64,000 nucleotides of DNA. It comes from Synechococcus sp. A10-1-5-1. Lineage in GTDB: Bacteria; Cyanobacteriota; Cyanobacteriia; PCC-6307; Cyanobiaceae. The notes beneath the pieces were generated by a model. It made no database searches. It was not told where the DNA came from and saw only the letters and a list, made by a program, of their open reading frames with translations. Made by a program: the position numbers and the translations under genes. The stretch covers positions 186,001 through 250,000 of the forward strand of contig NZ_CP096032.1 in NCBI RefSeq assembly GCF_023115425.1, given 5' to 3'. This document shows positions 54,129 to 63,075 of the stretch, piece by piece. Numbering within the stretch: the stretch's first letter is position 1; each line of letters starts with the position of its first letter.

Positions 54129-55474
54129 GCTGGGACGGCCTCCAAAACGAAGGCATGCTGCGGTTGAAGTTGGGGAATGACGTCCTTCACCAGGCGCTGG
54201 CTATCCCATTCATTCAGCCAGTCCAGGGGTGCTTGCAGATTGTGTTTGCGATCCCACAGAGCGCTGTTGCCCACCATGGCCGCGACGGCGCTGGGGGCCT
54301 CCAGGCTGAAGCGGTAGCCGTTCCCCACTAGCCGACGGGCACGATCCATCTCCGCATCGCTGGGGATCTCCTGTTGCAGTTCCAGCAGGACGGCATTGAT
54401 CTCAGCGCGGACGGCGCTGAGGTGTTCGGGCTCGCAGACCGCCTCCAGCAAGACAAGGCATCCCGACTCCAACACATTCAGGTCCAGATCAATGCTCTCC
54501 ACGAGGCGTAGCTGTTCCCGTAGACGCTCCACCAGTCGACTGCGCCGTCCCTCCGCCAACAGCGTGGTCAGCAGATCTCCGCCAACCACGCTCATCTGAT
54601 CCGCAGCACCCGGCAAGGGCCAGGCCATCAATAGACGTGCGGCCTCGAGGCGAGGGAGCTCTAGACGGTCTTCACCGGGAGCGAACTGAAGGGGAGTCGG
54701 GCGGGCATCGCCCTTGGATGCTTGCAATCCCGCCAGGGCTGAGCGCGACAGTTGCTCATCAAGTTGCAGTGCCGCTAGGGGGCCGGCAACGGAGAGACAG
54801 CAACGGTCGGCCCGGTAATGACGCCCGTGGAAAGCCGCCATGGCTTCCGGTGTGTGGCTCAGGAGTGCATCCCGTTCGCCAAGGATTGGTTTGCCATAGG
54901 CGTGATTCAGGCAGCTTTGCCGGAGGAGCTGCTGAAAGGCCACTTCTTCAGGCTGATCTTCGCTCTGGGCGAGTTCCTCGAGCACCACCTGGCGCTCCAT
55001 GTCGAAATCGGCATGGTCCAGCCTGGGTTGAAGGACCAAATCCGTTAACAGCCCCAGCGCTTCTGCACAGGCTTCCGGTGGAATCAGCACGTGGTAGTGC
55101 ACGTCATCGAATCCCGTTGCGGCGTTGCTGTTCCCGCCAAGCGCCTCGATGCGCTGGTCAAACTCCCCCGCCTGAAGCGCCCGACTGCCCTTAAACACCA
55201 TGTGCTCGAGGAAGTGGGCGATACCCGACTCCTCTGGAGCCTCAACCCCACTGCCAGCCCGGCACCAGAAGTCGAGGCAGACCACTGGCGCATTGGGTAG
55301 ATCGAGTTGCACCAGAGCCGTTCCGTTGGCGAGCTGACCACGCTGCGGTTCAGGCAGCGGAGCGGTGTTCAGACCTGACAACGGATCGCGAACCTGTGGT
55401 TTGCCCCATTCTGCTGGCAGGATCGCCAGGACGGTCGCCTTCTCAGCCCCGATGAGTTCTGCAGCCCTCGGCAT
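54125..55474 (-). CDS. M16 family zinc metallopeptidase, active subunit
   Basis: The 449-residue protein has the inverted zinc motif in [14 protein letters not shown] (His87, Glu90, His91) and a third ligand about 76 residues on (VVLEEL, about Glu166-Glu167). [19 protein letters not shown] follows the motif as usual. The C-terminal half also has the M16 fold. M16 proteases degrade or process peptides; the pair with the inactive paralogue suggests a cytoplasmic or periplasmic processing complex. The only start is ATG 55474, which overlaps the divergent pcyA start by 23 bases. The first 45 residues are not typical and may be wrong. Confidence 0.9.
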   Translation of the reverse strand: MPRAAELIGAEKATVLAILPAEWGKPQVRDPLSGLNTAPLPEPQRGQLANGTALVQLDLPNAPVVCLDFWCRAGSGVEAPEESGIAHFLEHMVFKGSRALQAGEFDQRIEALGGNSNAATGFDDVHYHVLIPPEACAEALGLLTDLVLQPRLDHADFDMERQVVLEELAQSEDQPEEVAFQQLLRQSCLNHAYGKPILGERDALLSHTPEAMAAFHGRHYRADRCCLSVAGPLAALQLDEQLSRSALAGLQASKGDARPTPLQFAPGEDRLELPRLEAARLLMAWPLPGAADQMSVVGGDLLTTLLAEGRRSRLVERLREQLRLVESIDLDLNVLESGCLVLLEAVCEPEHLSAVRAEINAVLLELQQEIPSDAEMDRARRLVGNGYRFSLEAPSAVAAMVGNSALWDRKHNLQAPLDWLNEWDSQRLVKDVIPQLQPQHAFVLEAVPA

Positions 55475-56183
55475 TCATCCGCTTGTTGATGGGCTGGCCG
55501 ATCGAATTCGTCAGCAGTGGGCGTCATTGCCGGAGGTGCAGCCCCTGGCGGTTGATCCCCAACTGGAGGCCATCAGCGGCAGCCTCGATGGGGAAGATCT
55601 GTTTATCCGCAATGAGCTGCGCTCCAGCCGCGGCTTACGCAAATTGCATCTGGAAACCGCTCGACTTGGGGCTGGTCTCCAGATTCTCCATTGCGTGTTC
55701 TTCCCCGACCCTCGCTTCGACCTGCCTGTTTTTGGCGCAGATATCGTTGCGGGCCGTGGCGTGGTCTCTGCCGCCATTGTTGATCTTTCGCCCGTCGATG
55801 GAACCCTTCCGCGGGCGATCTTGCAGCGGCTCGAGGCCCTTCCCAAGCGCAGATTTAGCCAAGAGCGTGAGCTGCCGGAATGGGGCACGATCTTCTCTCC
55901 CTATGTCTGCTTTGTTCGTCCCGCCGATGACGAGGAGGAACAACGCTTCATTGAAGTGGTGAGTGATTTCCTTCAGGTCTTGGGCGAGGCCAGCAGGGAA
56001 GCAACCGCTCAGCCCATCGATCACCCAGATACCGTGAGGAGGTATAGCGGCCAGCTCTCCTATTGCCAGCAACAGAAGCGCAACGACAAAACCCGCCGCG
56101 TTCTGGAGAAGGCGTTCAATCCGGAGTGGGCCGATCGCTACATCGAAGAATTGCTTTTCGACGATCCATTGCCCCTGCAGTGA
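55452..56183 (+). CDS. pcyA: Phycocyanobilin:ferredoxin oxidoreductase
   Basis: PcyA reduces biliverdin IXalpha with four electrons from ferredoxin to phycocyanobilin, the pigment of the phycobilisome. The 243-residue protein has [16 protein letters not shown] with Glu68 (Glu76 in Synechocystis), [16 protein letters not shown] with His80 (His88) and FGADIVAG with Asp97 (Asp105). All three active-site residues are in register. ATG 55452 lies close to the divergent M16 gene and overlaps its 5' end by 23 bases. The stop overlaps devB as GTGA, so it is probably cotranscribed with the exporter. Confidence 0.95.
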   Translation: MSSAALGIHPLVDGLADRIRQQWASLPEVQPLAVDPQLEAISGSLDGEDLFIRNELRSSRGLRKLHLETARLGAGLQILHCVFFPDPRFDLPVFGADIVAGRGVVSAAIVDLSPVDGTLPRAILQRLEALPKRRFSQERELPEWGTIFSPYVCFVRPADDEEEQRFIEVVSDFLQVLGEASREATAQPIDHPDTVRRYSGQLSYCQQQKRNDKTRRVLEKAFNPEWADRYIEELLFDDPLPLQ

Positions 56184-57091
56184 TTTTGCGGTGGGTTCAG
56201 CGGCACCCCTGGCGCAGCGCCGGAGGCGCCGCGGCCTTGGTGCTGGCTTTTGTCGCGATTGGTCGCGTCTTTGACCGCCCTGCGGCGCCCCCTCCGCCCC
56301 CGGTTGTTCAGCCCAGGATTGAATCCGTTTCGGCCTTAGGCCGCTTAGAGCCGGCCGGGGACGTCCGCCAACTGGCCGCGCCCATGGGCTCCATGGGCGG
56401 GAGTCCGCGCCTCAGCAGCCTCTCTGTACAAGAGGGGGACCGTGTGAAACGCGGTCAAGTTTTGGCGACGTTCGATAACCGTCCGGGCCTATTGGCTGAC
56501 CTGGCGGCGATCAATGCTCGGATCAGCACCCTGGATCGCGAGATTGCGATGCAGCAGAGAGAGGTCGGTCGCTACCAGCAGGCTGCTCGCGAAGGCGCGG
56601 CTTCCATGGTGGTGCTGGAGGAGAAGCAAGACGAGCTCGTCAAGCTCGAAGGTCAACGCCGCCAAGCCCTGGCGGAGCGAAGTGGTGTGGAGGTGGACCT
56701 CAAGGACAGCCAACTCCGTTCACCGATCGACGGCACCATCTTGCGGATCTACGCCAGGCCCGGCGAGCGTCCAGATTCCGAGGGGATCCTGGCGGTTGGT
56801 GCCAGCGATCGTATGGAGGCGATTGCTGAGGTTTACGAAAGTGACATCGGTCGAATTCGCTTGGGCCAGAGCGCTTCGTTGATCAGCGAAAACGGAGGTT
56901 TCAGCGGCAAGTTGAAGGCCGAGGTCGTGCGCATCTCCCCGCAAATCAGGCAGCGGGATGTGCTCTCAACGGACCCCACAGGGGATGCGGATGCCCGCAT
57001 TGTCGAAGTTCGACTGGCCTTGGACCCGGCTGATGCCAAGCGGGTTCAACAGCTTTCAGGCCTCAAGATCATCGCTCGCTTTGATCCGTGA
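56180..57091 (+). CDS. devB: DevB-type membrane fusion protein (ABC exporter)
   Basis: DevB proteins bridge an ABC exporter and the outer membrane. The 303-residue chain has an N-terminal helix ([17 protein letters not shown]), a HlyD-like biotinyl-lipoyl region ([32 protein letters not shown], about residues 55-100), a helical hairpin ([20 protein letters not shown] to [19 protein letters not shown]) and a barrel region ([17 protein letters not shown]). GTG 56180 overlaps the pcyA stop as GTGA; the frame is open upstream but overlaps pcyA. The devC start likewise overlaps its stop. Confidence 0.9.
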   Translation: MILRWVQRHPWRSAGGAAALVLAFVAIGRVFDRPAAPPPPPVVQPRIESVSALGRLEPAGDVRQLAAPMGSMGGSPRLSSLSVQEGDRVKRGQVLATFDNRPGLLADLAAINARISTLDREIAMQQREVGRYQQAAREGAASMVVLEEKQDELVKLEGQRRQALAERSGVEVDLKDSQLRSPIDGTILRIYARPGERPDSEGILAVGASDRMEAIAEVYESDIGRIRLGQSASLISENGGFSGKLKAEVVRISPQIRQRDVLSTDPTGDADARIVEVRLALDPADAKRVQQLSGLKIIARFDP

Positions 57092-58275
57092 GTGTCCAGC
57101 GTTGGTTTGAGGGAGCCTGGCAACGCCGGCGTATCCCACTGGCCCTCTTGCTGCTGACCCGGCAGCCCGTGCGATTGGCCGTTGCTCTTGCAGGCATCAG
57201 CTTCGCAGGAATTCTGATGTTCATGCAGTTGGGTTTTCGAGACGGCCTGTTTGATGCGAGCGTCACGATTCACCGGCTGTTTGATGCCGATCTGGTCTTG
57301 ATCAGTCCCCGCTCCACCAGTTCGGTGAGCATGGCGGGCTTTCCAAAACGCCGATTGGTTCAGACCATGGCGGCGGCTGAGGTTGAGGGCATCACGCCTG
57401 TGCACTGGAACCTCCTGCTGTGGCGCAACCCGCAGACACGGGGCACACGCTCGATCCTCACCTTGGGCTTCGAGCCCAACGATCCCCTATTCACGGATCC
57501 CTCGCTGGCCCCAAAGGCCCGTGCTCTGACCCAAAAAGGACGTGTTCTGTTTGACGAGCAGTCCCGCCCTGAATTCGGTCCGGTGGCGGAGTGGTTTCGC
57601 GAAGGCCGCACCGTGGAGAGTGAAATCGCTGGCAAGCGCGTCCGAGTGGCCGGTCTGGTGGGCCTGGGCACCTCCTTTGGGGCTGATGGGAATCTGCTCA
57701 CGAGTTCGGAGACCTTTATTGATCTCCTCCCCAATACCCCCCCCGGCAGTATTGAGGTCGGACTGGTTCGACTGAAGCCCGGCAGTGATCCCGAGGCCGT
57801 GGCGCAACGTTTACAGGCTCAGCTCCCCAGCGATGTGAAGGTGTTGACCAAGCAGGGCTTCATTGATTTCGAGCAGAACTACTGGCGCACCAGTACCTCC
57901 ATCGGTTTCATCTTCACCCTGGGTGCTGCCATGGGTTTTGTGGTCGGCTGCGTGATCGTTTATCAGGTCCTCTATTCCGATGTGAGTGACCACCTTCCGG
58001 AATACGCGACCTTGATGGCCATGGGCTACAAGTTGCCCAGCCTGCTCGGGGTGGTTGCCCGCGAAGGTCTACTGCTGGCTGCCTTCGGTTACCTCCCGGC
58101 CTATGCCGCAGGCCAGGGCCTCTATTGGCTTGTGCGCTCCGCGACGCAACTCCCGGTGTTCATGAACTCCACACGAGCGATCACCGTCTTCACCATGATT
58201 TTGGTGATGTGTATGGCTTCGGCCGGGCTCGCCATGCGGCGTCTGGCTGACGCAGATCCTGCAGAGATTTTCTGA
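57088..58275 (+). CDS. devC: DevC-type ABC transporter permease
   Basis: The 395-residue permease has an N-terminal helix (LAVALAGISFAGILMFMQLGF), a large extracytoplasmic domain (about residues 50-265), then three membrane segments (FIFTLGAAMGFVVGCVIVY, VAREGLLLAAFGYLPAY, VFTMILVMCMASAGLA). This is the DevC/FtsX-like topology of MacB-type exporters. DevBCA in heterocystous cyanobacteria exports glycolipids; in unicellular forms the cargo is unknown. GTG 57088 overlaps the devB stop by 4 bases. The gene is followed by devA after 4 bases. Confidence 0.92.
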   Translation: MSVQRWFEGAWQRRRIPLALLLLTRQPVRLAVALAGISFAGILMFMQLGFRDGLFDASVTIHRLFDADLVLISPRSTSSVSMAGFPKRRLVQTMAAAEVEGITPVHWNLLLWRNPQTRGTRSILTLGFEPNDPLFTDPSLAPKARALTQKGRVLFDEQSRPEFGPVAEWFREGRTVESEIAGKRVRVAGLVGLGTSFGADGNLLTSSETFIDLLPNTPPGSIEVGLVRLKPGSDPEAVAQRLQAQLPSDVKVLTKQGFIDFEQNYWRTSTSIGFIFTLGAAMGFVVGCVIVYQVLYSDVSDHLPEYATLMAMGYKLPSLLGVVAREGLLLAAFGYLPAYAAGQGLYWLVRSATQLPVFMNSTRAITVFTMILVMCMASAGLAMRRLADADPAEIF

Positions 58276-58279
58276 ACTG

Positions 58280-58990
58280 ATGGCTCCCTCTGCTGCAGTC
58301 GATCTCCGCGAGCTTTCCCACTTTTATGGAGCGGGAACCATGCGCCGTCAGGTGCTCCAGGGCGTCAATTTGACCGTCGCAGCAGGAGAGGTCGTCCTCC
58401 TGACTGGACCCTCGGGTTGTGGCAAGACCACGCTATTGACCCTGGTTGGCGCCCTTCGCTCCGTTCAGGAGGGATCTGTGGAGGTGCTGGGCCAGCAACT
58501 GGCTGGAGCCAGTCGCCGCGAGCGCCAGCGCCTCCGCCGCTCCATCGGCATGATTTTTCAGGGTCACAATCTTTTGCGCTGCCTCACAGCAGAACAGAAC
58601 GTGCAGATGGGGTCCGATTTGTTGCCCGGCCTGAGCTATCGCGTCCGGCGCGATCAATCCAGGGAATGGTTGCGGGCCGTGGGTCTCGGTGACGAGCTCA
58701 ATAAGTTGCCCCATGACCTCTCCGGTGGTCAGAAGCAGCGGGTCGCGATTGCCCGTGCGCTTGCGGCTCATCCGCGCCTGCTCCTGGCCGATGAACCAAC
58801 CGCAGCGTTGGATTCGCAAACGGGCCGAGAAGTCGTAGAGCTGCTCAGGCGTCTGGCCCGGGATCAGGGTTGTGCCGTCTTGATGGTTACCCATGACCCG
58901 CGGATTTTGGATATCGCGGATCGCCTGGTGCGCATGGAAGACGGCCGTCTGTTTGAGGATGCAAAACCGGCCCTCTCTGCCCACCGTTGA
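58280..58990 (+). CDS. devA: DevA-type ABC transporter ATPase
   Basis: The 236-residue ATPase energises the DevBC exporter. Walker A is LTGPSGCGKTT (residues 41-51), the Q-loop MIFQGHNLL, the signature DLSGGQKQRVAIARAL, Walker B LLLADEPTAALD and the switch region MVTHDPRILDIAD, all intact with the catalytic glutamate. MacB/LolD-type sequence features are evident. ATG 58280 lies 4 bases after devC. This ends the likely pcyA-devBCA transcript; a small basic protein gene follows after 47 bases and a terminator comes later. Confidence 0.96.
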   Translation: MAPSAAVDLRELSHFYGAGTMRRQVLQGVNLTVAAGEVVLLTGPSGCGKTTLLTLVGALRSVQEGSVEVLGQQLAGASRRERQRLRRSIGMIFQGHNLLRCLTAEQNVQMGSDLLPGLSYRVRRDQSREWLRAVGLGDELNKLPHDLSGGQKQRVAIARALAAHPRLLLADEPTAALDSQTGREVVELLRRLARDQGCAVLMVTHDPRILDIADRLVRMEDGRLFEDAKPALSAHR

Positions 58991-59037
58991 GGGCGATTCA
59001 GTAGGGTGGTGACTAATCCGAACTGTCTGCCGTTTCG

Positions 59038-59193
59038 ATGGCCAAACGCCGCAACCTCAAGAAGGAAAAGCAAGAGCGCAACCGCGCCTATGCCCGCAAG
59101 TTCAAAAAGCGGAAAATGCGGAACGATGGCCGTGGCGAAGGTGCTGGTAACGGTGTGACCGGTACGGCCAACAACGGCGGCGCTGCCGACTGA
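59038..59193 (+). CDS. Very small basic protein, 51 residues
   Basis: ATG 59038 opens a frame of 51 codons: MAKRRNLKKEKQERNRAYAR then KFKKRKMRNDGRGEG and a Gly/Asn-rich end, closing with TGA at 59191-59193. The first 32 residues are nearly all charged and probably helical, suitable for nucleic acid binding. It is too short for most automatic gene finders. A good terminator follows at 59219-59244. No family is assigned; the composition resembles ribosome-associated or RNA-binding peptides. Confidence 0.65.
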   Translation: MAKRRNLKKEKQERNRAYARKFKKRKMRNDGRGEGAGNGVTGTANNGGAAD

Positions 59194-59218
59194 CCTTCCG
59201 TCTGAACTTGACCGCTCT

Positions 59219-59244
59219 GGGATCCCGTGGGATCCCTTTTTTTT
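59219..59244 (+). terminator. Rho-independent terminator after the small basic gene
   Basis: Two copies of the self-complementary octamer GGGATCCC (59219-59226 and 59229-59236) are separated by GT and followed by eight T residues (59237-59244). The copies form an 8-base hairpin. It ends the transcript of the small basic gene and possibly the pcyA-devBCA unit. Confidence 0.88.
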
Positions 59245-59265
59245 GCTCTATCCGTCGACCTGGCC

Positions 59266-60198
59266 ATGTTTCTCAGCGTCGTCATCCCCACCTACAACCG
59301 TTTGCCGATTCTCGAGAAGTGCCTTCGGGCCCTCGAACGGCAGCGACTGGCGTCACCGATCACCGACTACGAAGTGGTCGTTGTCGATGACGGTTCCACC
59401 GACGAGACGGTGGTTTGGTTAGGCCAGCATCAGGCTGAACTCCCGCATGTCCGCCTGGTTGAACAGGATCATGGTGGGCCTGCTGCAGGGCGCAACCGGG
59501 GAGTCGACCACGCTCGCGGGGACGTGATTGTCTTCATTGACAGCGACCTGGTGGTGACCGAGGAGTTCCTCTTAAGCCACGCCAGCCAACTCCAGCAGAG
59601 CTGGGAGGAGCGGGGTGATCGCCTCTGCTTCACCTACGGAGCGGTCATTAATACAGCCAATTTTGAGGATCCAACGAGCGAACCCCATAAGATCCGCGAC
59701 CTCTCCTGGGCTTACTTCGCCACCGGCAATGTCGCGATTGACCGTGAGGTCCTGGAACGGAGTGGTCTCTTTGACACTCGCTTCCGCCTCTATGGCTGGG
59801 AAGATCTGGAGTTGGGGGAGCGCCTGCGCCAAATGGGGGTCGCGCTGGTGCGTTGTCCAGCCGCTGTTGGCTATCACTGGCACCCACCCCTGAGTTTGGA
59901 GCAGGTTCCTCGCCTGATTGCCGTTGAAGGGGAACGGGCCAAGATGGGATTGGTGTTCTACAAGAAACACCCCACCCGCCGAGTGCGGTTCATCATTCAA
60001 TTCACTGTCCTCCACCGGATCCTTTGGGAGCTGTTAACCCTGGGTGGGGCACTGAACGAGCGCAGTCTCCGGCCTGTGCTCGCCTGGTTGATCCGCAAGG
60101 GCCAGGCGGCTTGGGCAATGGAACTGCTCAGGCTTCCTTTGAATCGGATCGGAGTTCGAGCCCTCTATGCCGAGGCACGGGCCGCTGGCTTGCGCTGA
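59266..60198 (+). CDS. Family 2 glycosyltransferase
   Basis: The 310-residue protein has the GT-A fold of family 2: SVVIPTYNRLPILEKCL (residues 3-19), VVVDDGSTDETV and the metal-binding region VIVFIDSDLVV, followed by GNVAIDREVLERSGLFDTRF and YGWEDLELGERLRQMG with the catalytic ED. A hydrophobic region near residue 245 (FIIQFTVLHRILWELLTL) may associate with the membrane. The acceptor and sugar are unknown; surface polysaccharide or glycolipid synthesis is likely. ATG 59266 is chosen because earlier GTG codons lie inside the terminator. Confidence 0.85.
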   Translation: MFLSVVIPTYNRLPILEKCLRALERQRLASPITDYEVVVVDDGSTDETVVWLGQHQAELPHVRLVEQDHGGPAAGRNRGVDHARGDVIVFIDSDLVVTEEFLLSHASQLQQSWEERGDRLCFTYGAVINTANFEDPTSEPHKIRDLSWAYFATGNVAIDREVLERSGLFDTRFRLYGWEDLELGERLRQMGVALVRCPAAVGYHWHPPLSLEQVPRLIAVEGERAKMGLVFYKKHPTRRVRFIIQFTVLHRILWELLTLGGALNERSLRPVLAWLIRKGQAAWAMELLRLPLNRIGVRALYAEARAAGLR

Positions 60199-60338
60199 CT
60201 AGAAGTCCTGTTTGGTAGTGTTCACAGGCACTTTCAAACCGCACACCTGCGCGTTTCGGGTGATCAACCGTTCATTCAGGTTCGCCCTGTTCGGTCGGTC
60301 CCTGGCAGGTGGAGGCAAACCCGAAACCTCAACACAAC

Positions 60339-61058
60339 ATGGCTGTCGTCACTCTCTCCGAAATGATGGAGGCGGGTGCCCACTTCGGGCACCAAACTCG
60401 CCGCTGGAACCCCAAGATGTCGCGCTACATCTATTGCGCGCGCAACGGTGTCCACATCATCGATCTTGTGCAAACCGCGGTTTGCATGAACAACGCGTAC
60501 AAGTGGGTGCGTAGTGCTGCACGCAGCGGCAAGCGTTTCCTGTTTGTGGGCACCAAGAAGCAGGCCTCGGAGGTCATCGCCATCGAAGCCAGCCGTTGCG
60601 GTGCGGCTTACGTCAACCAGCGTTGGTTGGGCGGCATGCTCACCAACTGGACCACGATGCGCGCCCGTATCGATCGTCTGAAAGACCTCGAGCGGATGGA
60701 GTCCTCCGGCGCCATTGCCATGCGTCCGAAGAAAGAAGCCGCTGTTCTGCGCCGCGAGCTCGACCGTCTGCAGAAGTACCTGGGCGGTCTGAAGAACATG
60801 CGCCGTCTCCCCGACGTGGTGGTTCTGGTGGACCAGCGCCGCGAGACCAACGCTGTGCTCGAGGCCCGCAAGCTGGACATCCCCCTGGTGTCGATGCTTG
60901 ATACCAATTGCGACCCCGATCTCTGCGACGTGCCCATTCCCTGCAACGACGACGCAGTGCGTTCGGTGCAGCTGGTGCTCGGACGTCTTGCAGATGCCAT
61001 CAACGAAGGCCGCCACGGCTCCGCTGAGCAAGGCGCCTACGAAGAAGCCCTGGCCTGA
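60339..61058 (+). CDS. rpsB: 30S ribosomal protein S2
   Basis: The 239-residue protein starts [20 protein letters not shown] and has [39 protein letters not shown] and [17 protein letters not shown], all S2 features. S2 joins the small subunit late near protein S1. ATG 60339 is standard for the family; the 140-base leader upstream may hold the promoter and perhaps an S2 autoregulatory site. tsf follows after 105 bases with a hairpin between them, the conserved rpsB-tsf operon. Confidence 0.98.
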   Translation: MAVVTLSEMMEAGAHFGHQTRRWNPKMSRYIYCARNGVHIIDLVQTAVCMNNAYKWVRSAARSGKRFLFVGTKKQASEVIAIEASRCGAAYVNQRWLGGMLTNWTTMRARIDRLKDLERMESSGAIAMRPKKEAAVLRRELDRLQKYLGGLKNMRRLPDVVVLVDQRRETNAVLEARKLDIPLVSMLDTNCDPDLCDVPIPCNDDAVRSVQLVLGRLADAINEGRHGSAEQGAYEEALA

Positions 61059-61088
61059 TTCGTTTCTGCCCCCAGTGGTTGATGCCAG

Positions 61089-61110
61089 GAGCTTCCCCTC
61101 GGGGAAGCTC
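61089..61110 (+). other. Perfect hairpin between rpsB and tsf
   Basis: GAGCTTCCCC (61089-61098) and GGGGAAGCTC (61101-61110) are exact complements with a two-base gap, a strong 10-base hairpin. Only a weak T-rich tail (TTCGGTGTTT) follows. It could be an attenuator, a partial terminator or an RNA processing site that lets rpsB and tsf be expressed at different levels. Confidence 0.7.
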
Positions 61111-61163
61111 TTCGGTGTTTAGCCCCTGTCTTGATTTTCCCCCTTTCATCACCGCTACTCCCC

Positions 61164-61820
61164 ATGGCTGAGATTTCCGCCAAGCTCGTCAAAGAACTGC
61201 GCGACATGACCGGCGCAGGCATGATGGATTGCAAGAAGGCACTCAACGAGACCAACGGCGACAAGGACAAAGCCGTGGAATGGCTGCGTCAGAAGGGCAT
61301 TGCCTCCGCTGAGAAAAAGTCTGGTCGTGCTGCTGCTGAGGGCGCCATCGGCAGCTACATCCACACCGGTGCTCGCGTCGGCGTTCTGGTTGAAGTGAAC
61401 TGCGAAACCGACTTCGTCGCCCGTGGCGAAATCTTCCAGGAGCTGGTTCGCAACGTGGCCATGCAAGTCGCCGCATGCCCCAACGTTGACTTCGTCAAGG
61501 TGGACGAGATCCCCGCTGAAGTCGCCGAGCGTGAGAAGCAGATCGAGATGGGCCGCGATGACCTCGCCGGCAAGAAAGAAGAGATGAAGGAGAAGATCGT
61601 TGCGGGCCGCATTGGCAAGCGCCTCAAAGAGATGTCTCTGCTCGATCAGGCCTACATCAAGGACAGCGGCATGACCGTGGACGAGCTGGTCAAGCAGGTC
61701 TCCGGCAAGGTTGGCGAGAACATTCAGGTTCGCCGCTTCGTTCGCTTCAACCTTGGCGAAGGCATCGAAATCGAGAAGATGGACTTCGCAGCCGAAGTGG
61801 CCGCCATGCAGGCTGCTTGA
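61164..61820 (+). CDS. tsf: Translation elongation factor Ts
   Basis: EF-Ts exchanges GDP for GTP on EF-Tu. The 218-residue protein is the short cyanobacterial form: [20 protein letters not shown] with DCKKALNE (N-terminal UBA-like domain and the [12 protein letters not shown] signature), then [17 protein letters not shown], and a C-terminal [21 protein letters not shown] 61164 fits homologues. It follows rpsB with an intervening hairpin, and the unknown acidic protein gene starts 31 bases later. Confidence 0.98.
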   Translation: MAEISAKLVKELRDMTGAGMMDCKKALNETNGDKDKAVEWLRQKGIASAEKKSGRAAAEGAIGSYIHTGARVGVLVEVNCETDFVARGEIFQELVRNVAMQVAACPNVDFVKVDEIPAEVAEREKQIEMGRDDLAGKKEEMKEKIVAGRIGKRLKEMSLLDQAYIKDSGMTVDELVKQVSGKVGENIQVRRFVRFNLGEGIEIEKMDFAAEVAAMQAA

Positions 61821-61851
61821 TCGGGAGCCGCCCTCTCAGCTCACTGTTGTT

Positions 61852-63075
61852 GTGAGTCCTGTGGACCCCAACGCACGATCCCTAGACGAGGCCAAAGCAC
61901 AACTCCTCTCGCTGCTTCAGCAGCAGGAGGAGTTCACCCCGGCCCTGTATCGCGATTTGGCCCTGTACCTCCAGGTGCTGCGCGATGGCCTGTTGCACAG
62001 CGTGCAGCAGGCCTGTTTTCATTTGGCCACTCAGGTGGTTCCTGAGCGTTACAACCAACTGCCGCCTGAGCGCCGACAGACCTTTCAACGGCGCCTCCAG
62101 AGCTTGGTCAAGCGTTCCTGCTCTCTGTTGACGGTGGAGCAGGTCATGGTCCTGGCAGCCCAGCAGACCCGCAAGCAGCAGCGTCGTCAGCTGCAGGAGC
62201 AGCAGAAGCTCTTGCAATCGATGCTGGAAGGGCGAGATCCAGCTCACTCATCGCCCACTGAAGCTTTATCCCCTTCTGAGCCTGCACCAGCGGAACAGGC
62301 CCCTCAGTCGGTGAACTTGAGTCTGGATCTCCCCCTGACGGCTGATCTGTTTGACAGCGGCGTCCCCGGCTTGCCCCCATTGACACCGCCCCGTCACGCA
62401 AGCGAGGAGGAGGAGGCTTCACCAGAGCCGGCTCCCCCTGAAGGCGACTTGGCACTGCTCCAGTCGCTCTTCGCGATGGCCTCAGAGACCCTCAACACCG
62501 CCTCTTCGGTGCCCGAGAACTCAGAAGCCGAAGAGGAGGAAGAGGAGCAGGGAGATAGCGGCTCACCCTTGGAGCTGCTCTCTTTGGAGGTCACCAGTTC
62601 GCATTTGCCCAAAGACCCTCTGCTCCAGGTTCGCTGGTGGGCCCACTTCGATCGGGCCTTGCGCAGGCGTCTTCGCAATCTTTCCCATGCGATCAATGTC
62701 GAAATGATGCGCGTGGGTCTGGCGCAAGGTCTGCTGCCCTTGAACCTCCTGGATGCCGTTTTGGATGGGCAAGTGGAAGCGCTGCCAGCGCCCGCCAATG
62801 TCCTGCGGATAGCCCTGCCGTTGTCGTTGAATCCAGCGGCGCCTGCCAGTGCCCCGAGCGAGGTTCTGACCTTGCTATTGCGCAGTGCTGATCTGGAGTT
62901 TGAACAACCCCGTTTGCGCACCTGCCGTCAGCGCCTCGAACAGCGGCGCCGCACATTGCGCACAATGGCCAAGCGGTATCGCACCTGGCAGCGCCGGGTC
63001 AGCGCCCTCGAGGCAGAGCAGCAGTGGTTCCAGGACAGTGCCCCACCCCAGGATCCAGCAAGGGATCGCATCTAG
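61852..63075 (+). CDS. Hypothetical protein with acidic linker, between tsf and recG, 407 residues
   Basis: I do not recognise a family. The N-terminal domain (about residues 1-95) is helical (LYRDLALYLQVLRDGLLHSV). A Gln/Arg-rich likely coiled coil (about 96-125), a Pro/Ser/Glu-rich disordered linker (about 126-250, including a nine-residue mostly-Glu acidic run) and a basic helical C-terminal domain (RWWAHFDRALRRRLRNLSHA, then FEQPRLRTCRQRLEQRRRTL) follow. The start is GTG 61852 or GTG 61861. It lies between tsf and recG on the same strand and may be cotranscribed with both. The function is unknown. Confidence 0.7.
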   Translation: MSPVDPNARSLDEAKAQLLSLLQQQEEFTPALYRDLALYLQVLRDGLLHSVQQACFHLATQVVPERYNQLPPERRQTFQRRLQSLVKRSCSLLTVEQVMVLAAQQTRKQQRRQLQEQQKLLQSMLEGRDPAHSSPTEALSPSEPAPAEQAPQSVNLSLDLPLTADLFDSGVPGLPPLTPPRHASEEEEASPEPAPPEGDLALLQSLFAMASETLNTASSVPENSEAEEEEEEQGDSGSPLELLSLEVTSSHLPKDPLLQVRWWAHFDRALRRRLRNLSHAINVEMMRVGLAQGLLPLNLLDAVLDGQVEALPAPANVLRIALPLSLNPAAPASAPSEVLTLLLRSADLEFEQPRLRTCRQRLEQRRRTLRTMAKRYRTWQRRVSALEAEQQWFQDSAPPQDPARDRI

